DNA of 23,138 nt. It comes from Emmonsiellopsis sp. PD_33 (lineage: Eukaryota > Ascomycota > Eurotiomycetes > Onygenales > Ajellomycetaceae). The stretch lies in NCBI GenBank assembly GCA_032988165.1, contig JANTQF010000464.1:1-23138 (forward strand). The letters run 5' to 3'. Below, piece after piece: positions 9,330 through 19,821 of the stretch. The translations under genes and the position numbers were made by a program. Every line of letters begins with the position of its first letter. Within the stretch, counting starts at the first letter, position 1. The notes under the pieces are model-generated. The model ran no database searches. It was not told the DNA's origin and was given only the letters and a program-made list of their open reading frames with translations.

Positions 9330-9629
9330 GAGAAAATCACAGGCGTCATTGTAGCCAGTGATACCCCCAGTAGAAACCCCTCGTTAATCGATTCGTTTGG
9401 AATTTCCTCTCTTGTCCTTCGCCGATATCATGTGCATTGTTGATTAATCGCATTACGGTGCTTCGCAGTTGGGCTCTAGGATGAACCAACTGTGTTCGTG
9501 TGCAAAAATGACCCTGTTTGCCAGAAGGTCGAGCAGGCCAAGCTGCAGCTCGAGGCCAATTTTGCCCAGGAATGGGGTAATAACGTTAGTTATTTACACC
9601 AGGGATGGTGCGCCCGCTTGGGGTCATAA
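9330..9629 (+). pseudogene. Unrecognised coding-like relic (plus strand)
   Basis: Reading the plus strand, a frame interrupted by two stops (one at 9477-9479) gives protein-like sequence. The last 49 codons (9480-9626, stop at 9627-9629) include FVCKNDPVCQKVEQAKLQ and then EWGNNVSYLHQGWCARLG, with regularly placed Cys and Trp. There is no start codon at its beginning. The TAG at 9477-9479 could equally be the acceptor of an intron (CTCTAG followed by G), which would make this a last exon. It is one of the few plus-strand relics in the island. I do not recognise the family. Confidence 0.3.
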
Positions 9630-9751
9630 GCTTTGTTGAGCAGAGTGCAAAAAGCCAACAAACACCCTACATGGCATTAGAATGATCATATAACAGCCAG
9701 GACGGAGAGCTACTTACTCGACCAACTCAGCGGACGCCAAATTGGGACCCT

Positions 9752-10548
9752 TTATGCCGGGGACAATTCTCCCGAATTGAAAGTATGTTTCTTTTCCTTC
9801 TCGCTTGAGATTGGGCACTTTATATAGAGATCTAAGGACAGAACTGAGTGATACCTTTCTCCGCTGGTTCTTCTATATTGACCATATTCTCTTTTAGGGG
9901 CTGGAGCCGTGCGGTGTAATGATGTTGGCGCTGTAACGACAGGCCCCCCCCTAGTGCTGGTAGGTCCAAAGCCGATTGGGTCTCTTTTATCCCCTGCTCC
10001 GAGGATCTCAACAAGGCGCGTGCCTTGTTTCGATTGTATTGTCGCCAGAAAGCTATAGCAGCAGTCGAATATAAACAGGAAATCGATCGGTTCATCATCG
10101 GCGATGTTGCTGGTACCTACCCAGCTATCCAAGCGAATCGTTTGATATGGTACTTTTCCGGCTGCCTCAGAGCACTCAGGGGTTTTATGGCTCAATCAAG
10201 TTCCATGGATTCAGCCCATCTTCCCACCGCCGCCATGCCATATACACGATACTGGCTCATTTTAGGTTTCATCCTGTGCAGGTATTTCTCAAGTCCATTC
10301 TTTTTTTCGACTCCCGGGTTGTGGGTTCTAGTTACCCCCTGGGACAAGATATGCCCAGTCGCGGACATTTTTGAATGCTTGTTTGTAGAGATCTTCATTC
10401 TCTGACATATCTTTATACTTATTGAATTGTTAAATTCAATATTTATCAGGGTGTCACAGTGATGCGTGGTTCTTCGCCGGTATTCTGCCTCGGAAGCACT
10501 CACAATCGGGTCTACCCTTCTTGTCGCTTTCTCCGTTTCGGAATCCAT
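9752..10548 (-). pseudogene. Broken caspase-like (peptidase C14) gene
   Basis: Two overlapping minus-strand frames appear to be parts of one protein. The first starts with a clean ATG at 10548 and runs 118 codons to about 10192. The second (10195 to 9752) contains DFLFIFDCCYSFLATIQ at about 10090-10040; the DCCYS coded at 10066-10052 fits the catalytic-Cys motif of fungal caspase-like proteins, which usually read DCC(Y/F)(A/S). The His motif (YGGHG) should lie 40-60 residues before it. There, near 10230-10245, the sequence reads VYGMAAVG, and a one-base shift would expose a His-Gly pair, so a frameshift there is likely. After the DCC motif the frame drifts into Pro/Thr-rich sequence and an expected C-terminal part is not recognisable. 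In fungi such domains occur alone or fused to NLR-type proteins linked to cell death; here only a relic remains. Confidence 0.5.
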
Positions 10549-11166
10549 TTAATGTATTATGGCTATCTGATGCCTCATTATCTTGATCTCATTCTGATTG
10601 AGATCTTAACTCTCTGCATATTGAGACGATGACAAATCGCTCAAGGGGCTCAATGTATCTATCATGCCTTTTTAATATCTAGGACTTTGCCATCTTTGTG
10701 ACATGATAATGAAGTTGAACAATAGAGTATGTTCAGTTAAAATCTTCAGGGTGTATAGGACCTTGGGAGAGAATTCCCACTGCTTTTCCTAATTCCACGC
10801 TGTGATTGCGAAGTTGTTAGTTAGAAATGTATAGATAATCTCCAAATATGGGCAGCTTATCCTTAAACAGGACTCCCACAGCAGTCACGACATGAAAGCT
10901 GCCTAGGATCGGTGCCGGTGCTTTGTTAATCTGGTCCGAAAGAAAATATCGATATCGGATGGTTTGTATGACCGCGATGACAAGTTCTGTTTCTGTGTCA
11001 GCATTGATAGAGGCAGGTCTAACACAGACAAATCATCCTGCATACCAGCCAGTGAAATTGTCGACTTTGGCTGGAAGCCTTACAAGTAGCATGTGCCTCC
11101 CTGCTCACCAACTCTTCTGCAGTCAATTACACTCATCCGGTCTGAATGATTGAGCCAGAGAGTAGA
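10549..11166. other. No recognisable gene
   Basis: Moderately AT-rich sequence upstream of the caspase-like relic. Frames are short on both strands; a 76-codon plus-strand frame at 10923-11153 has no recognisable features. It would contain the promoter of the caspase-like gene when that was intact. Confidence 0.4.
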
Positions 11167-11907
11167 TCAAACATCTTCAGGCTGTTGAGTGCGAGTGGGT
11201 TCGGGGTTTTCGGCCGTAATAAAGAGACCCCAGTAATCACAAAATGCTCTGCGGGCGTCGTTATCCATACTGTAGAGCTCAGGATTAGACCACGGCACCG
11301 AGAGGCACAGAGGAGGAGGGGGCCGCTGCTACTGCCGGTACAAAGGGTGGGCGTGCGTACAATAAGGGCTTCTGCCATGTTCTCAGGCTGCAAGTTGGGG
11401 CTGTCAAGGAACCCCTGTACCTTCCATTGTCCTGGCTTTACAACGACAGAGACATGATAATCGTCCGGGCGTGTCTGCCCAAGGACAGTGGTCGTGTTAT
11501 GAGATGCTCCCCTTGGAAAAGATTAGTTGCATCGAGCTGGTGATGAAGACAGTGTAATTGGTTGGCTCATGTTATCCGGACTCTATCTGCACATTGGCCG
11601 CTGCACCACTGTCAGGGATCTCCAGAGTCTCCTTGTTACTGTCATTGTCCGTTAAGACATCTTCCTCATCAAACCGCCGAAGACTATCTCTAATGTTAGA
11701 GTTATTTCATAAACAGAATATTAATATGGATAAATCATACCAGTACATCCCTCCTAGTGTTATGAGCGGGGCTACGAAGAGTTGTAGAATCCGGAAGGCA
11801 GTGTCAGAAATCATTTTTTCCTTGCACACGGGACGGCAGACGGAGGATAGGTGACAAGATGGGAGGAGTGGATACATGGCAAAGCTGATAAGGGATCCCC
11901 ATATCAA
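11167..11907 (-). pseudogene. Unrecognised multi-frameshifted gene relic
   Basis: Consecutive minus-strand segments in different frames read well as protein. An acidic stretch with LRRFDEEDVLTDNDSNKE lies near 11690-11635. Next come segments around YTVFITSSMQLIFSKG (about 11555-11510) and RPDDYHVSVVVKPGQWKVQG (about 11480-11420). A last segment with NPELYSMDNDARRAFCDYW (about 11290-11235) runs to a stop at 11167-11169. At least three frame changes and one stop separate them. The segments may come from one gene. The last part faintly resembles the middle region of fungal zinc-cluster transcription factors, but no Zn2Cys6 motif was seen, so no function is assigned. Confidence 0.35.
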
Positions 11908-13521
11908 AACGCTCCCCCGTCAGTTGTCTCCTTCCATTGCATTTCGAGAATGCCGCCAACATACGGTATAATAGTTTGGGATTGACCATTGAACTGACAA
12001 GAGTAGGCTGGGCGCCTGGGTTCCTCACACCTCCTGCTGTCTGGATTCTCCATAAGGTGGCATATTACCTTTACAATCCGGCTCTGCCGAATTCGCAGGA
12101 TGCGTCCGATCGCCTGGTTTGTCAGTGGCCGGTTCGCAGCAATATTGAAACAATGCGCTTTGCGGCATATGTGTTGTAGGCTGAAGCCTGCACTGCTTCC
12201 GTGGTATGATCCAATGAATACCATGGGATCACTTAGGTTATGGTAGAACGAACTAACTGCGGATGCGTGTTCATCATGTAGGAGTGCTGCATGAAAGACG
12301 ACGTAGGATACTCCATATTATCGAGCCAAATATGATTTCGCGCTCCGTTCATCGACACAGGTGTCGTCCTTAACGAGTGCAAGGAGAGCGTCGACAGCGG
12401 GGCGGGCGGACTCTGTGGGACCATATCAGCGCTGCTATGCTACCACTGAAGGGAATGACTTACCATATAGCGGGGCTTTCGCAACTGCGAGCAACGACCA
12501 CACTTATGTTGGCGCTTCCCAATGTGGCAGCACCGCTCCGCATCCGTGGCTGTATAGCCGAAGGATTATCCCAAGGAAGCTATCTAGAAAGGAGACATAC
12601 AGCTATATGCAACAGTAAGTCTCCTTCTAGAGCTTAAGATAAATGCCCTGCTGAGTCTGTTGCTCGCTGGGTGCGTACGGGTCTGAGCCTGGTTCCATGA
12701 AGAGTCATGAGTCATCCATTAGGTGGGCATTGATTGCACTCAAATGCCTGACCTAGAAGCTCAGCTAAGTGCTCCGTGAAAGTTGGCTCATTATATGGTT
12801 CCAGCTGGTTTGTCTGGTAGTGGAGTCCAACTCCAAGCCTCCAAGGTTTTGCCTACCCTTCGTCAGTACGTATCAGTTGAGATTGGATATTAGAGGTACT
12901 TACTTCCAATTAACAGCTCAGATCCCGTTCTTCAGTAGCAGGAGAAAACATGGACATATCAGAGGCTGTACCACAGGACTTTGCAGCAGGCCCTGAAAAT
13001 TTCAATCTGTCGGTCTGTGGTATCACCAACGCCTATTGCTTGCAATGAAGACTTGGAGATACTCCGACCCAGAGGGCCAGAATTTGAGAAAACGAAAATA
13101 TCCCTTTATCCACACCTTGTATGTTTTCAGAAGGAAATGTCGGCATGAATAGCCAGTGCATGTTCCAAGCGTCCATATCTACGCTAGCTCAACTCTTATC
13201 TCGCATCCAACCGCGCCGTCCTCCCAAAAGAAACTCGGGCAGAAGAGCACCCTTTTGGATATGTTCTGAGATTCCATTTGTTTTCTGGAAGTAATGCTGA
13301 AATGGCGCGGATGTGTTCGTATTGCTTATCACATCATAAGCCGTTATAGAATACCATCTAGGCTCGGTGCACTTATCCTTCATTATCCCATTTTTGGGGG
13401 CATATTAAAAAACCTCAAGGATATCTGGATTTTCACTCCAAATAGCACTTCCACACAGCCCAATCAGGGAGGCTGCTTGCTAAGTCTTGCCCTATGGCCC
13501 TAAAATTATGAATACCCACTG
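11904..13521 (-). pseudogene. Broken SNF2-type helicase gene
   Basis: The C-terminal helicase lobe is readable in one frame from 12317 to 11904 (138 codons). It has VVFHAALLHDE, then VFIGSY and GSSAGFSLQ (motif V-like), then QAIGRILRIRQ at 12116-12084, which matches SNF2 motif VI (usual form Q-x-x-GR-x-x-RIGQ, the Gly here changed to Arg). Upstream, near 13521-13420, is the N-terminal lobe remnant: FIILGP, stop, GKT, stop, QAASLIGL. It fits the Walker A block G-L-G-K-T-x-Q-A of SNF2 proteins with stops at 13492-13494 and 13480-13482; the second is one base from a Trp codon. Between them a CCHIGKRQHKCGRC cluster (about 12530-12485) could be a small zinc-binding insert. No DEAH box was found. 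SNF2 proteins remodel chromatin or translocate on DNA; this copy cannot be functional. Confidence 0.6.
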
Positions 13522-13620
13522 TGATTGTGGTGGTGACGATGCAGCCTGAGAGGGACTCCATGAAATGAAGCCATCATAAGGTTTGCTGCTAGCCAACTGA
13601 CAGACTAGGTTGCATGTTTT

Positions 13621-14231
13621 TCATCTCCTTTTGGGACTCTTCCAGTCAGAAACACATCTGTCAGCATTAATTTCACTCAAAGTTAGGATGGCTGGCTTAC
13701 CTCTGGGGGACGGGCCGAACGTGAGGTTCCAGTTGATATGTGGTTGGATGTTGATGTAATTTGACTCGTCCGTACTAATCATCCAACCTGGAACATCATA
13801 ACACACATACTGTAAAAGATTGATGAATGTTAGTAGGAAAATGAACGGCTGAATGGAGAAACTAAAGATATCTGCTTCGTTTAAGCCACAACAATCCATG
13901 AGGGGGCTGGTGTGAAAGTCTATTGAGCTCAAACGCCTGGTCAGTTCCGGATATCCAAATCAGAGACAAGGTTTGTTTTAAGCAGTTCCCGTACTTCCCT
14001 GCGAAGTGCCAGAGTGACCTCGGCCGAGAATCTCTTCCAAAATTGCACCGGGAGTATCTTCTGAGGAAGACCCCCCCCCCCAATTCTTCTGCTTGGGTAG
14101 GTATATTTCAAGACTCCTTTATTTAGCCTCACTGGACAGTCGCCCAGAAAGCATCTTGGCTGCATTCGGGTTTTGTGGCAGAAGCAGGGTGAAAGCAATG
14201 CTCCCACTAGTTCCCCCACGGTGATGGTCAT
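13621..14231 (-). pseudogene. Coding-like frames upstream of the SNF2 relic
   Basis: Overlapping minus-strand frames of 103, 73 and 96 codons (13621-13932, 13862-14083, 13941-14231). They lie directly upstream of the damaged Walker A region on the same strand, so they could be the N-terminal part of the SNF2-type protein. No motif confirms this. A C10 run near 14070-14080 falls inside one frame and is a plausible frameshift site. Confidence 0.22.
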
Positions 14232-15314
14232 TTTCTTCGTCCTCGCACAACGGCACCTTAGACGCCCTAGGGGAGTGTTTTATTAGGTCCGAGTCATATT
14301 TGCCAAGGAATAGGACTAGACACCCTGCAGCACGAACGATTGAGTCGCCCGAGCAGACGCGCCTCCGATGGCAGAATCGGACGTCATCCCGTTGACACCT
14401 CTATGTTTGAATAGTCAATCTGTAGGCTGGGAAGCTGGGATCAGCCAAGTAAGAATGAGATTTCATTAGCGTACTGCTGAAGGTGCGTGAGGTAATAATG
14501 GTGGTTTGCACCAGTTGGCTCTGTGGTGGGTGACACCACTTCAAAAGATGTCTTGCGAAAGAGCGAGGTTGCTGGAGTTGTCAACCAGATCCTACCATCT
14601 GGTTTGCGCTGCAAGTAGTTTCTGAGAGCAGGCCAACGCGACTGTGGTTTGTGCACAATGTTGGAAGCAACAATTGAGGCCTATCCCCAACACCGTCATT
14701 CGTGCAGTGGTGCGCAAACATGGTCTGCGACAATGAGTGCCACTTCCGGGCCGCGTTACCAGCAACATAGTCTAGTTTGATCTCCCGAGTGTGCGAACCT
14801 ACAGAGCGCATGACATCACCATAGCAACTGAAGGTGATCTTTCCGAAGGATCACTACCACATATGTTAAGCGGTGGACCTCTTCTGGGCACTCAAAGCCT
14901 GCAGGAAATCGGCTTGGAGACATTTCTATAGGCTTTTGGTTTGTTGATAGGCAACTAGCCGCCGGTTTGTTAGTGTTGTTGGGAATATCTTCGATCGATT
15001 TCATCGCGATGATCGAGATAGGCGTTTTGTCTTACCAATCAGCACTCACGGGTAAGTGTCCAGACTGTAAGACTGTTTCAGTCCTTGGAGGAGGCCGAGA
15101 GGGAAAAGCAAGCGCAGAAACACCCCTAGCAGTCGCCCGGTTGTCTGGGACTCCACCATCCTTGTCTCGTTTGTATAAACCTCTAAGAACCGGTTTCTAA
15201 TTTGCCTATATCCTTCACTCCGAGTCTGTATGGACAGTTCGCTGACCGTCTCCTTCTGCGTAATATCAACTTAGTACGTGCTGCCTGTCAAGGAATAGAA
15301 CATTAGTTAACTAA
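14232..15314. other. No recognisable gene; short minus-strand frames
   Basis: Minus-strand frames at 14441-14656 and 14581-14811 overlap and could be one frameshifted segment; another lies at 14816-15004. They are hydrophilic and have no family features that I can name. Nothing on the plus strand is convincing. Confidence 0.35.
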
Positions 15315-15918
15315 TTATGCGAATACGGGGGAGGGCGAGCCAAGCATAAAAGTAGGCGCAGGAGTCGAAGACACCGCAGTAGGAGAAGAAACGGTTAACT
15401 GCGTGGTGCCAGCGGCCGCAGCGATGCGCGCATGATACGCCTGGTTTGCCGTCTGCATTTCAAATGGCGATCGCGGGGCAGGAAGGGCACTGCCGGATCT
15501 TGAATTACCCAGCTTAAAAACCATGCAAGGCCCTCGTTTGGCTTTTCCCTCCGTTCTTCGATTAGTTCTTTCAGTTTGGATCGAAGAGAATCTGGTTGTC
15601 GGAGATGCCCCATAAGAGAGTCGCAATGCTCCCAGCGAGAGTCTTTGGCTGGTAGTGAAGCGGAGGAAAACTGATTCGTCGTGGTAAGAAGCTCTTAGCA
15701 ACAGTCATTTGCATGTACTCTTATCAAAGTTAAGGGATGTCCCGGACCAAGACAGAAAACATGACCCAATAGTGCTCCATATTTGGGTCAAGAGGGGTAG
15801 GCTGGGCTCTAAACTGCGGTTCCCCAGTATGGAGGAAATCGACTGTACCCTTCCCCGTAATATTCAGCGAAGAAGGACCACAACTTGACATCATATGGCC
15901 CTGAAAAGGACAAACCAT
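15315..15918 (-). pseudogene. Unrecognised coding-like relics
   Basis: A 128-codon minus-strand frame (15315-15701) ends in Ala/Thr/Ser/Pro-rich sequence, and a 62-codon frame (15730-15918) reads GTVDFLHTGEPQFRAQ and PLDPNMEHYWVMFSVLVRD, which looks like genuine protein. The latter is preceded on its strand by a TTTTCAG that could be an intron acceptor. I do not recognise either, and a relation between them is only suggested by position and strand. Confidence 0.25.
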
Positions 15919-16435
15919 ACCGTCTGCCCGCTAATTTTGTTTGTTGGCTTCTATACCCCATGTGCGGTCGCCAGAGGACTTGGACGTAGTGACTTCCGTA
16001 GAACTATCCGCGGCTTGGTCTCGGATTAGCCTGTTGACGGACTGCTGGGAATCACTTCGAGACATTCTGTTAAACCACAAAAAGGTCTACCTTGGTGTGG
16101 CGGTCACCTATTCTCGCGACACATTCACACTCCTTTATCGAATAAAATAGTATCCAAATACAACAGGTTAGGGTCGTCAGGGGGTAATAAACTGTCTGCA
16201 GTAGGGTATTGCCGTTTGGGGCCATTTCCATAATCACTATGTGAGCAATTTTCGGATGCGGTATACGGAGGGCGCTTTCCTTTGTATTGAACTCTTCAAC
16301 GAGCTCACTCCGCCCCTGATGGATGGATCTCTTGCGAGTTGGGGCATCTCCCCCTTCCAAGGTTAAGATGAAGTAAAGATCAGGAGTGGCCTGTATATAA
16401 ACTGCTTGCTGTTTTCAAGAGTTTAATGTGTAGAT
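15919..16435. other. No recognisable gene
   Basis: A 96-codon minus-strand frame at 16070-16360 has no recognisable features beyond a hydrophobic stretch near its middle. It lies downstream of the gag-like relic on the same strand, where the pol region of a retroelement would be expected, but no protease, reverse transcriptase or integrase motif was seen. Confidence 0.35.
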
Positions 16436-17083
16436 TTAGTCTTTTCTTCTGTCCGTCTGTAGTGGAATAGGATAGATGCCCGGTTGAGTACGCTTGTTGG
16501 GCTCCCGTACATCCGCCTTTACCTTGTTCTTCTGACGGTCATCCGGGCCATCCTGGGTTCTCGGCGAGTAGCTCCGATATGGCAGTGTATTCCTTGAGCA
16601 GTTATTGTACTCATGGTATTGCACTCAGTATTTATCTTCCCAGTTCACTTGCTTTTTTACTAGCAGAGTGACAAATTTTTCAATCATAGTGCCAGGGTCT
16701 GGCTTGTCAGTCATAAGATGCAACAGTAAATCCAGGTGCTTCCAAATGTGGAGAACTAAGATATCCTCATTATTGGAATGTCCACAGTGCTTTGCAGTGT
16801 GCACTAACTCAGCAGTGAACGCAGTGACAGACCTTCCATTTCTTGCATCCTGCACTGTGTAAAACATCTTTTTGAATTTGGCCAATGACTTATTAGGCAG
16901 CATGCAAAAATGTGTCTCTAGTGCCTTACATATTTGGGTTGCGCCATCTGGGTGATTTAACAGGCTGTAGTGAGTGACATCACTGATCTCTGAGATCCAC
17001 CAAGTGTTGGCAGCACCACAGAAACAGATTGGCAGATCCTGTTTTATAACTGTTGCATTTTGGGACTGGGCTGCCACTTGCAC
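16436..17083 (-). pseudogene. Retroelement gag-like protein relic
   Basis: A 152-codon frame (17083-16625) continues in the same frame past one stop for another 62 codons (to 16436). The first part has the layout of fungal LTR-retroelement gag proteins: a Trp-containing start (NTWWISEIS), a middle with ALETHFCMLPNKSLAKFKKM, then YTVQDARNGRSVTAFTAEL, AKHCG, and an end close to KQVNWEDKY. The second part is basic and Asp/Arg/Lys-rich, as expected after the gag core. No zinc knuckle is seen. No LTRs or pol motifs were found nearby, so this is either a remnant of an old element or a gag-derived gene that later decayed. Assignment rests on general pattern, not on a database match. Confidence 0.5.
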
Positions 17084-17105
17084 TCAGGCTGTGAAGCTGA
17101 ACACA

Positions 17106-17393
17106 TCATGGTAGTAGGTTTTTCTGTCCTTGTCCCATATATCGTTCGTGCCTGTGGAGTTTGTGAAGGCATTCGGTCAAGTAGGGTGTTTCTTGAATGT
17201 TCTTGATGTTAACAACAGTCATTGCGGAGCAGTTGTTTGAGAGACGATTAAACGTTTGTTGAAAGAGCCTTTCTAACGGTGGGTACTCGATGATGGCTCC
17301 TTCGATATATTTGGAGTTTCTCTCAATCTCCGCGTTTTAGATGTTGATACGTGTGCTATCAATTCGGGCCGGAAGGCATGGAAGTGCTAAAAA
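17106..17393 (-). pseudogene. Unrecognised relic with one stop, directly upstream of the gag-like frame
   Basis: A 96-codon frame with a single TAA (17337-17339) reads convincingly as protein: LALPCLPARIDSTRINI, stop, then EIERNSKYIEGAIIEYPPLE, LFQQTFNRLSNN, MTVVNIKNIQETPYLTE and a basic His-rich end with a stop at 17106-17108. It has no start codon at its left limit and no family that I recognise. It lies 23 bases before the gag-like frame on the same strand, so it may be the N-terminal part of the same element or the end of a different gene. Confidence 0.35.
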
Positions 17394-17729
17394 TCAGAGA
17401 CTCTTTCTGTAATCATGGGGTATGACTTAAAACCTTGGAAGCATTACTGCTATGGGCATCCAACCCCCATGCTCTTCCTCCATGGCTTTGGACATTATCG
17501 ATGGGAGAAAGAGGTAGAATGCCACTAAGCAATGTGGAACGATTGATCTAGGTCCATCATTGTTTCCCAGAATGGCCCAGTTTTAAGTCTTAGGATTATT
17601 AGCGACGGTCCTGCCCAGCTTCCACCACCCGTGCAACCCCAGCAAATTAACCACCAAGCTCTTTAGACCACCTCCCAAGTGTCCAGCAGCTTGCAAACGT
17701 TGTCACGCAGATATCAATTCCAACCTAGC
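17394..17729. other. No recognisable gene
   Basis: Short frames only on both strands. The sequence is similar in composition to its neighbours and I see nothing specific. Confidence 0.35.
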
Positions 17730-17918
17730 CTAACATTGGCGATGCTGACTAGGCGTATTCACCAATCTCGTCGCGGGTGGGTAAGGCGCCAGAAGATAGC
17801 CTGCAATCCTCATTGTGTTTCGAGTAAAGATTTGTTCCTGACCCTGAATAAACTCTTCTCCAGCCAGGCCCCAGAGTTTCTTAACAGCATCGCATGCCGT
17901 ATCCTCAAGGACAAAAAA
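17730..17918 (-). pseudogene. Unrecognised coding-like relic
   Basis: A 62-codon open stretch without a start codon, ending in TAG at 17730-17732. It includes LEDTACDAVKKLWGLAGEE, then FIQGQEQIFTRNTMRIAGY and LLAPYPPATRLVNTP. Composition and amphipathic spacing look like real protein. The upstream limit is a TGA at 17919-17921. Family unknown. Confidence 0.3.
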
Positions 17919-18026
17919 TCACAAGCTTGAGCCGATTATTGCAGAAAGAAGGGGGAGCTCATGAGAGGATAGAAAGGCGATTCTAATTTATATGCTTCTG
18001 GACAGTGGGCAGCATTCAAGACTGGC

Positions 18027-18371
18027 TCAGCCACAAGCCCAGTCGTATTCATTGCCGTTTCGCTCAAGATGACAATTAACTTGGCTCATTATCTGTTCAA
18101 CTGCAGTCCATAGGGTCTCCATTTCTGGAGTTACATCCTCATAAGTTGTTTCGCTGAGCAAGCTTAAGCTAGAGAGCAATGGGTAGTTAGCATCCAAAGT
18201 TACACAAGGGGGCCCGTCCTTAAAAGTTTCCTCCCAAATGAATGATCGGAAGGCAATGATGGCTCTTACCAACGGAACGTAGTTAATAGGTATGCAATGA
18301 AGTGGACCAGTTAGGTTATAAGAAAACTGTGATGACATCAGAGTCTGATGGCTCCCACTATCAGGACGCAT
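18027..18371 (-). pseudogene. Unrecognised coding-like relic
   Basis: A 114-codon minus-strand frame. Its middle and end read as folded-protein sequence, for example INYVPLVRAIIAFRSFIWEE and an acidic C-terminal helix region (ETTYEDVTPEMETLWTAVEQ). It may be the C-terminal part of a gene whose upstream parts are the relics at 18464-19440. No family is recognised. Confidence 0.3.
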
Positions 18372-18463
18372 TTATGCTGTTGAATGAACATGGCAGTTAT
18401 TGTTGTTGTCGTAGTTTTTGTTCTCTGAGTAAGAGTCGGTACGGGAACCAGATACCAGAGAGA

Positions 18464-18902
18464 TTAAGAGATGATACAAGAGTCGCTAGCTGTGAGTCGG
18501 GACCTAAAATAGCCGGTGATAGGCCGATGATATACCCTCGCTCGCTTTGAATCTGACGGCTCTGAAGACGGTGTCACTCTTCTGTTACTGTTCAGAGATG
18601 GCGGGGTTGATGTCTTTGGCGAGGCCGCTGCTCGAGATCGTAGATGCTGGTCGATAGATGTCCAGCCAAGATGCAATACCTACTCACCACCCTAGTATGA
18701 AGGCTCCGTCTAGCTTCTCCAATTTCGATATGGCCACAATTAGATTCTGGATGTCTGCAGCTGTTGCTGGCTCTTCAAAGGGTTTTGGTTGGTGCATGCC
18801 ATCTTGCTGAGGTTGCTCTATATCGATCTGCGCAGGAAAGCGAAACCCTGTACCATTTAACGCTGAAATGCGCGAGCTGCTACTATCCCCTCCCAGACTC
18901 AC
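18464..18902 (-). pseudogene. Unrecognised low-complexity coding relics
   Basis: Two minus-strand frames, 18684-18902 and 18464-18676, separated by a stop. They are rich in Ser, Pro, Gln and Thr, with a helical stretch (ADIQNLIVAISKLEKLDGA) and a possible nuclear-localisation-like SDSKRARVYHRP. They resemble a disordered linker of a regulatory protein, but no domain is present. Confidence 0.27.
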
Positions 18903-18990
18903 AGGAATTCATACCTCTATCATAGCCTAATACTAAAAGTTAGCGGCAGATAGAAATATGCAATCATTCTGTAGCATTGATTTTACCCCG

Positions 18991-19440
18991 TTAAGTGCCA
19001 TTGCAACTCGGATTGGAATGCAGCAGTTCTCTGGTGTATTTCACTAGCCCTGAGCCACAGAGTTCATTCTGGTTCTGGAATCCCTTAGGATATTCAATTG
19101 CAGCTTTGATATTTTTATTGTCCTTGTAATAGTGGACGGGAATCCCATCATTGTTCAGTATCCCCTCTAACTCTGCTCTGCGCGAGTAAGGAGCCACTTG
19201 GACCTGGGACGATAGAAGGCGAGGAATGGAACTACATCTCCAGACTTGGTATTTCCGGCGCGTTCATTATGCTTCTAATATCATCAGGGGTGTCAGCAAC
19301 ATCGTCTCCATCACTATTAGAGAAATTGGGGTTCATTCCCTTATAATACATAGCTAACTCACTCTTCTTTCCTTATATTCTGCCCCAAGTTGTCTAGTGT
19401 ACTGAAGCTGGAGTTTAGCTTTGATTATATTTAGCGTCTC
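18991..19440 (-). pseudogene. Unrecognised frameshifted relics
   Basis: Three segments in different frames on the minus strand. The first is helical and includes AKLQLQYTRQLGAEYKERR (about 19425-19365). The second is acidic and includes DDVADTPDDIRSIMNAPEIP (about 19310-19250). The third is 68 codons at 19197-18991, with RRAELEGILNNDGIPVHYY and IKAAIEYPKGFQNQNELCG. A GTGAGT directly after the first segment could be an old intron donor, but joining it to the nearest acceptor (AATAG) gives a stop. Family unknown. Confidence 0.27.
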
Positions 19441-19821
19441 TTATTCGGTGGCCTCTCCACGTTTCGATGTATAGAAATAGTGGCGGTTAGGCCTCCTCTT
19501 CTTGATTCGGGGTTAAAACGGAGAGGAACGTTAAAGTTGATCCACTTTGATTTGGGCGGGACTAACGGGGTGGATCCCAGGCATTCCCGCCTTCGAATTC
19601 CTTCCTTGATGTATATAGTTTCGTAGCCACCGAGGATATGGGTTTAGACCCTATCACAGCAAGCCACACCTGCAGATAGTTTGAACACCTTGAGAAACGA
19701 TAAATAGGATGGTAAGCACTCCAAGAATAGGGAGACTTATCCGAGCGTTCTTGAGCAGGATAGAAACTGCTCTATTTAAGGCCTGCAGAGATCTACAGCA
19801 TTTCTGTTGGTCTAGAACATG
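19441..19821. other. No recognisable gene
   Basis: Short frames only. Around 19480-19600 the sequence contains GTTAGGCC- and GATCC-rich stretches that look repeat-like, but I could not match them to terminal repeats elsewhere in the window. Confidence 0.3.

Noticed and set aside
10300..10350. Possible tRNA-like GGTTC stretch
   Set aside because: No matching acceptor or anticodon stems could be drawn around it.
10025..10405. 126-codon plus-strand frame
   Set aside because: It is antisense to the caspase-like relic and has no features of its own.
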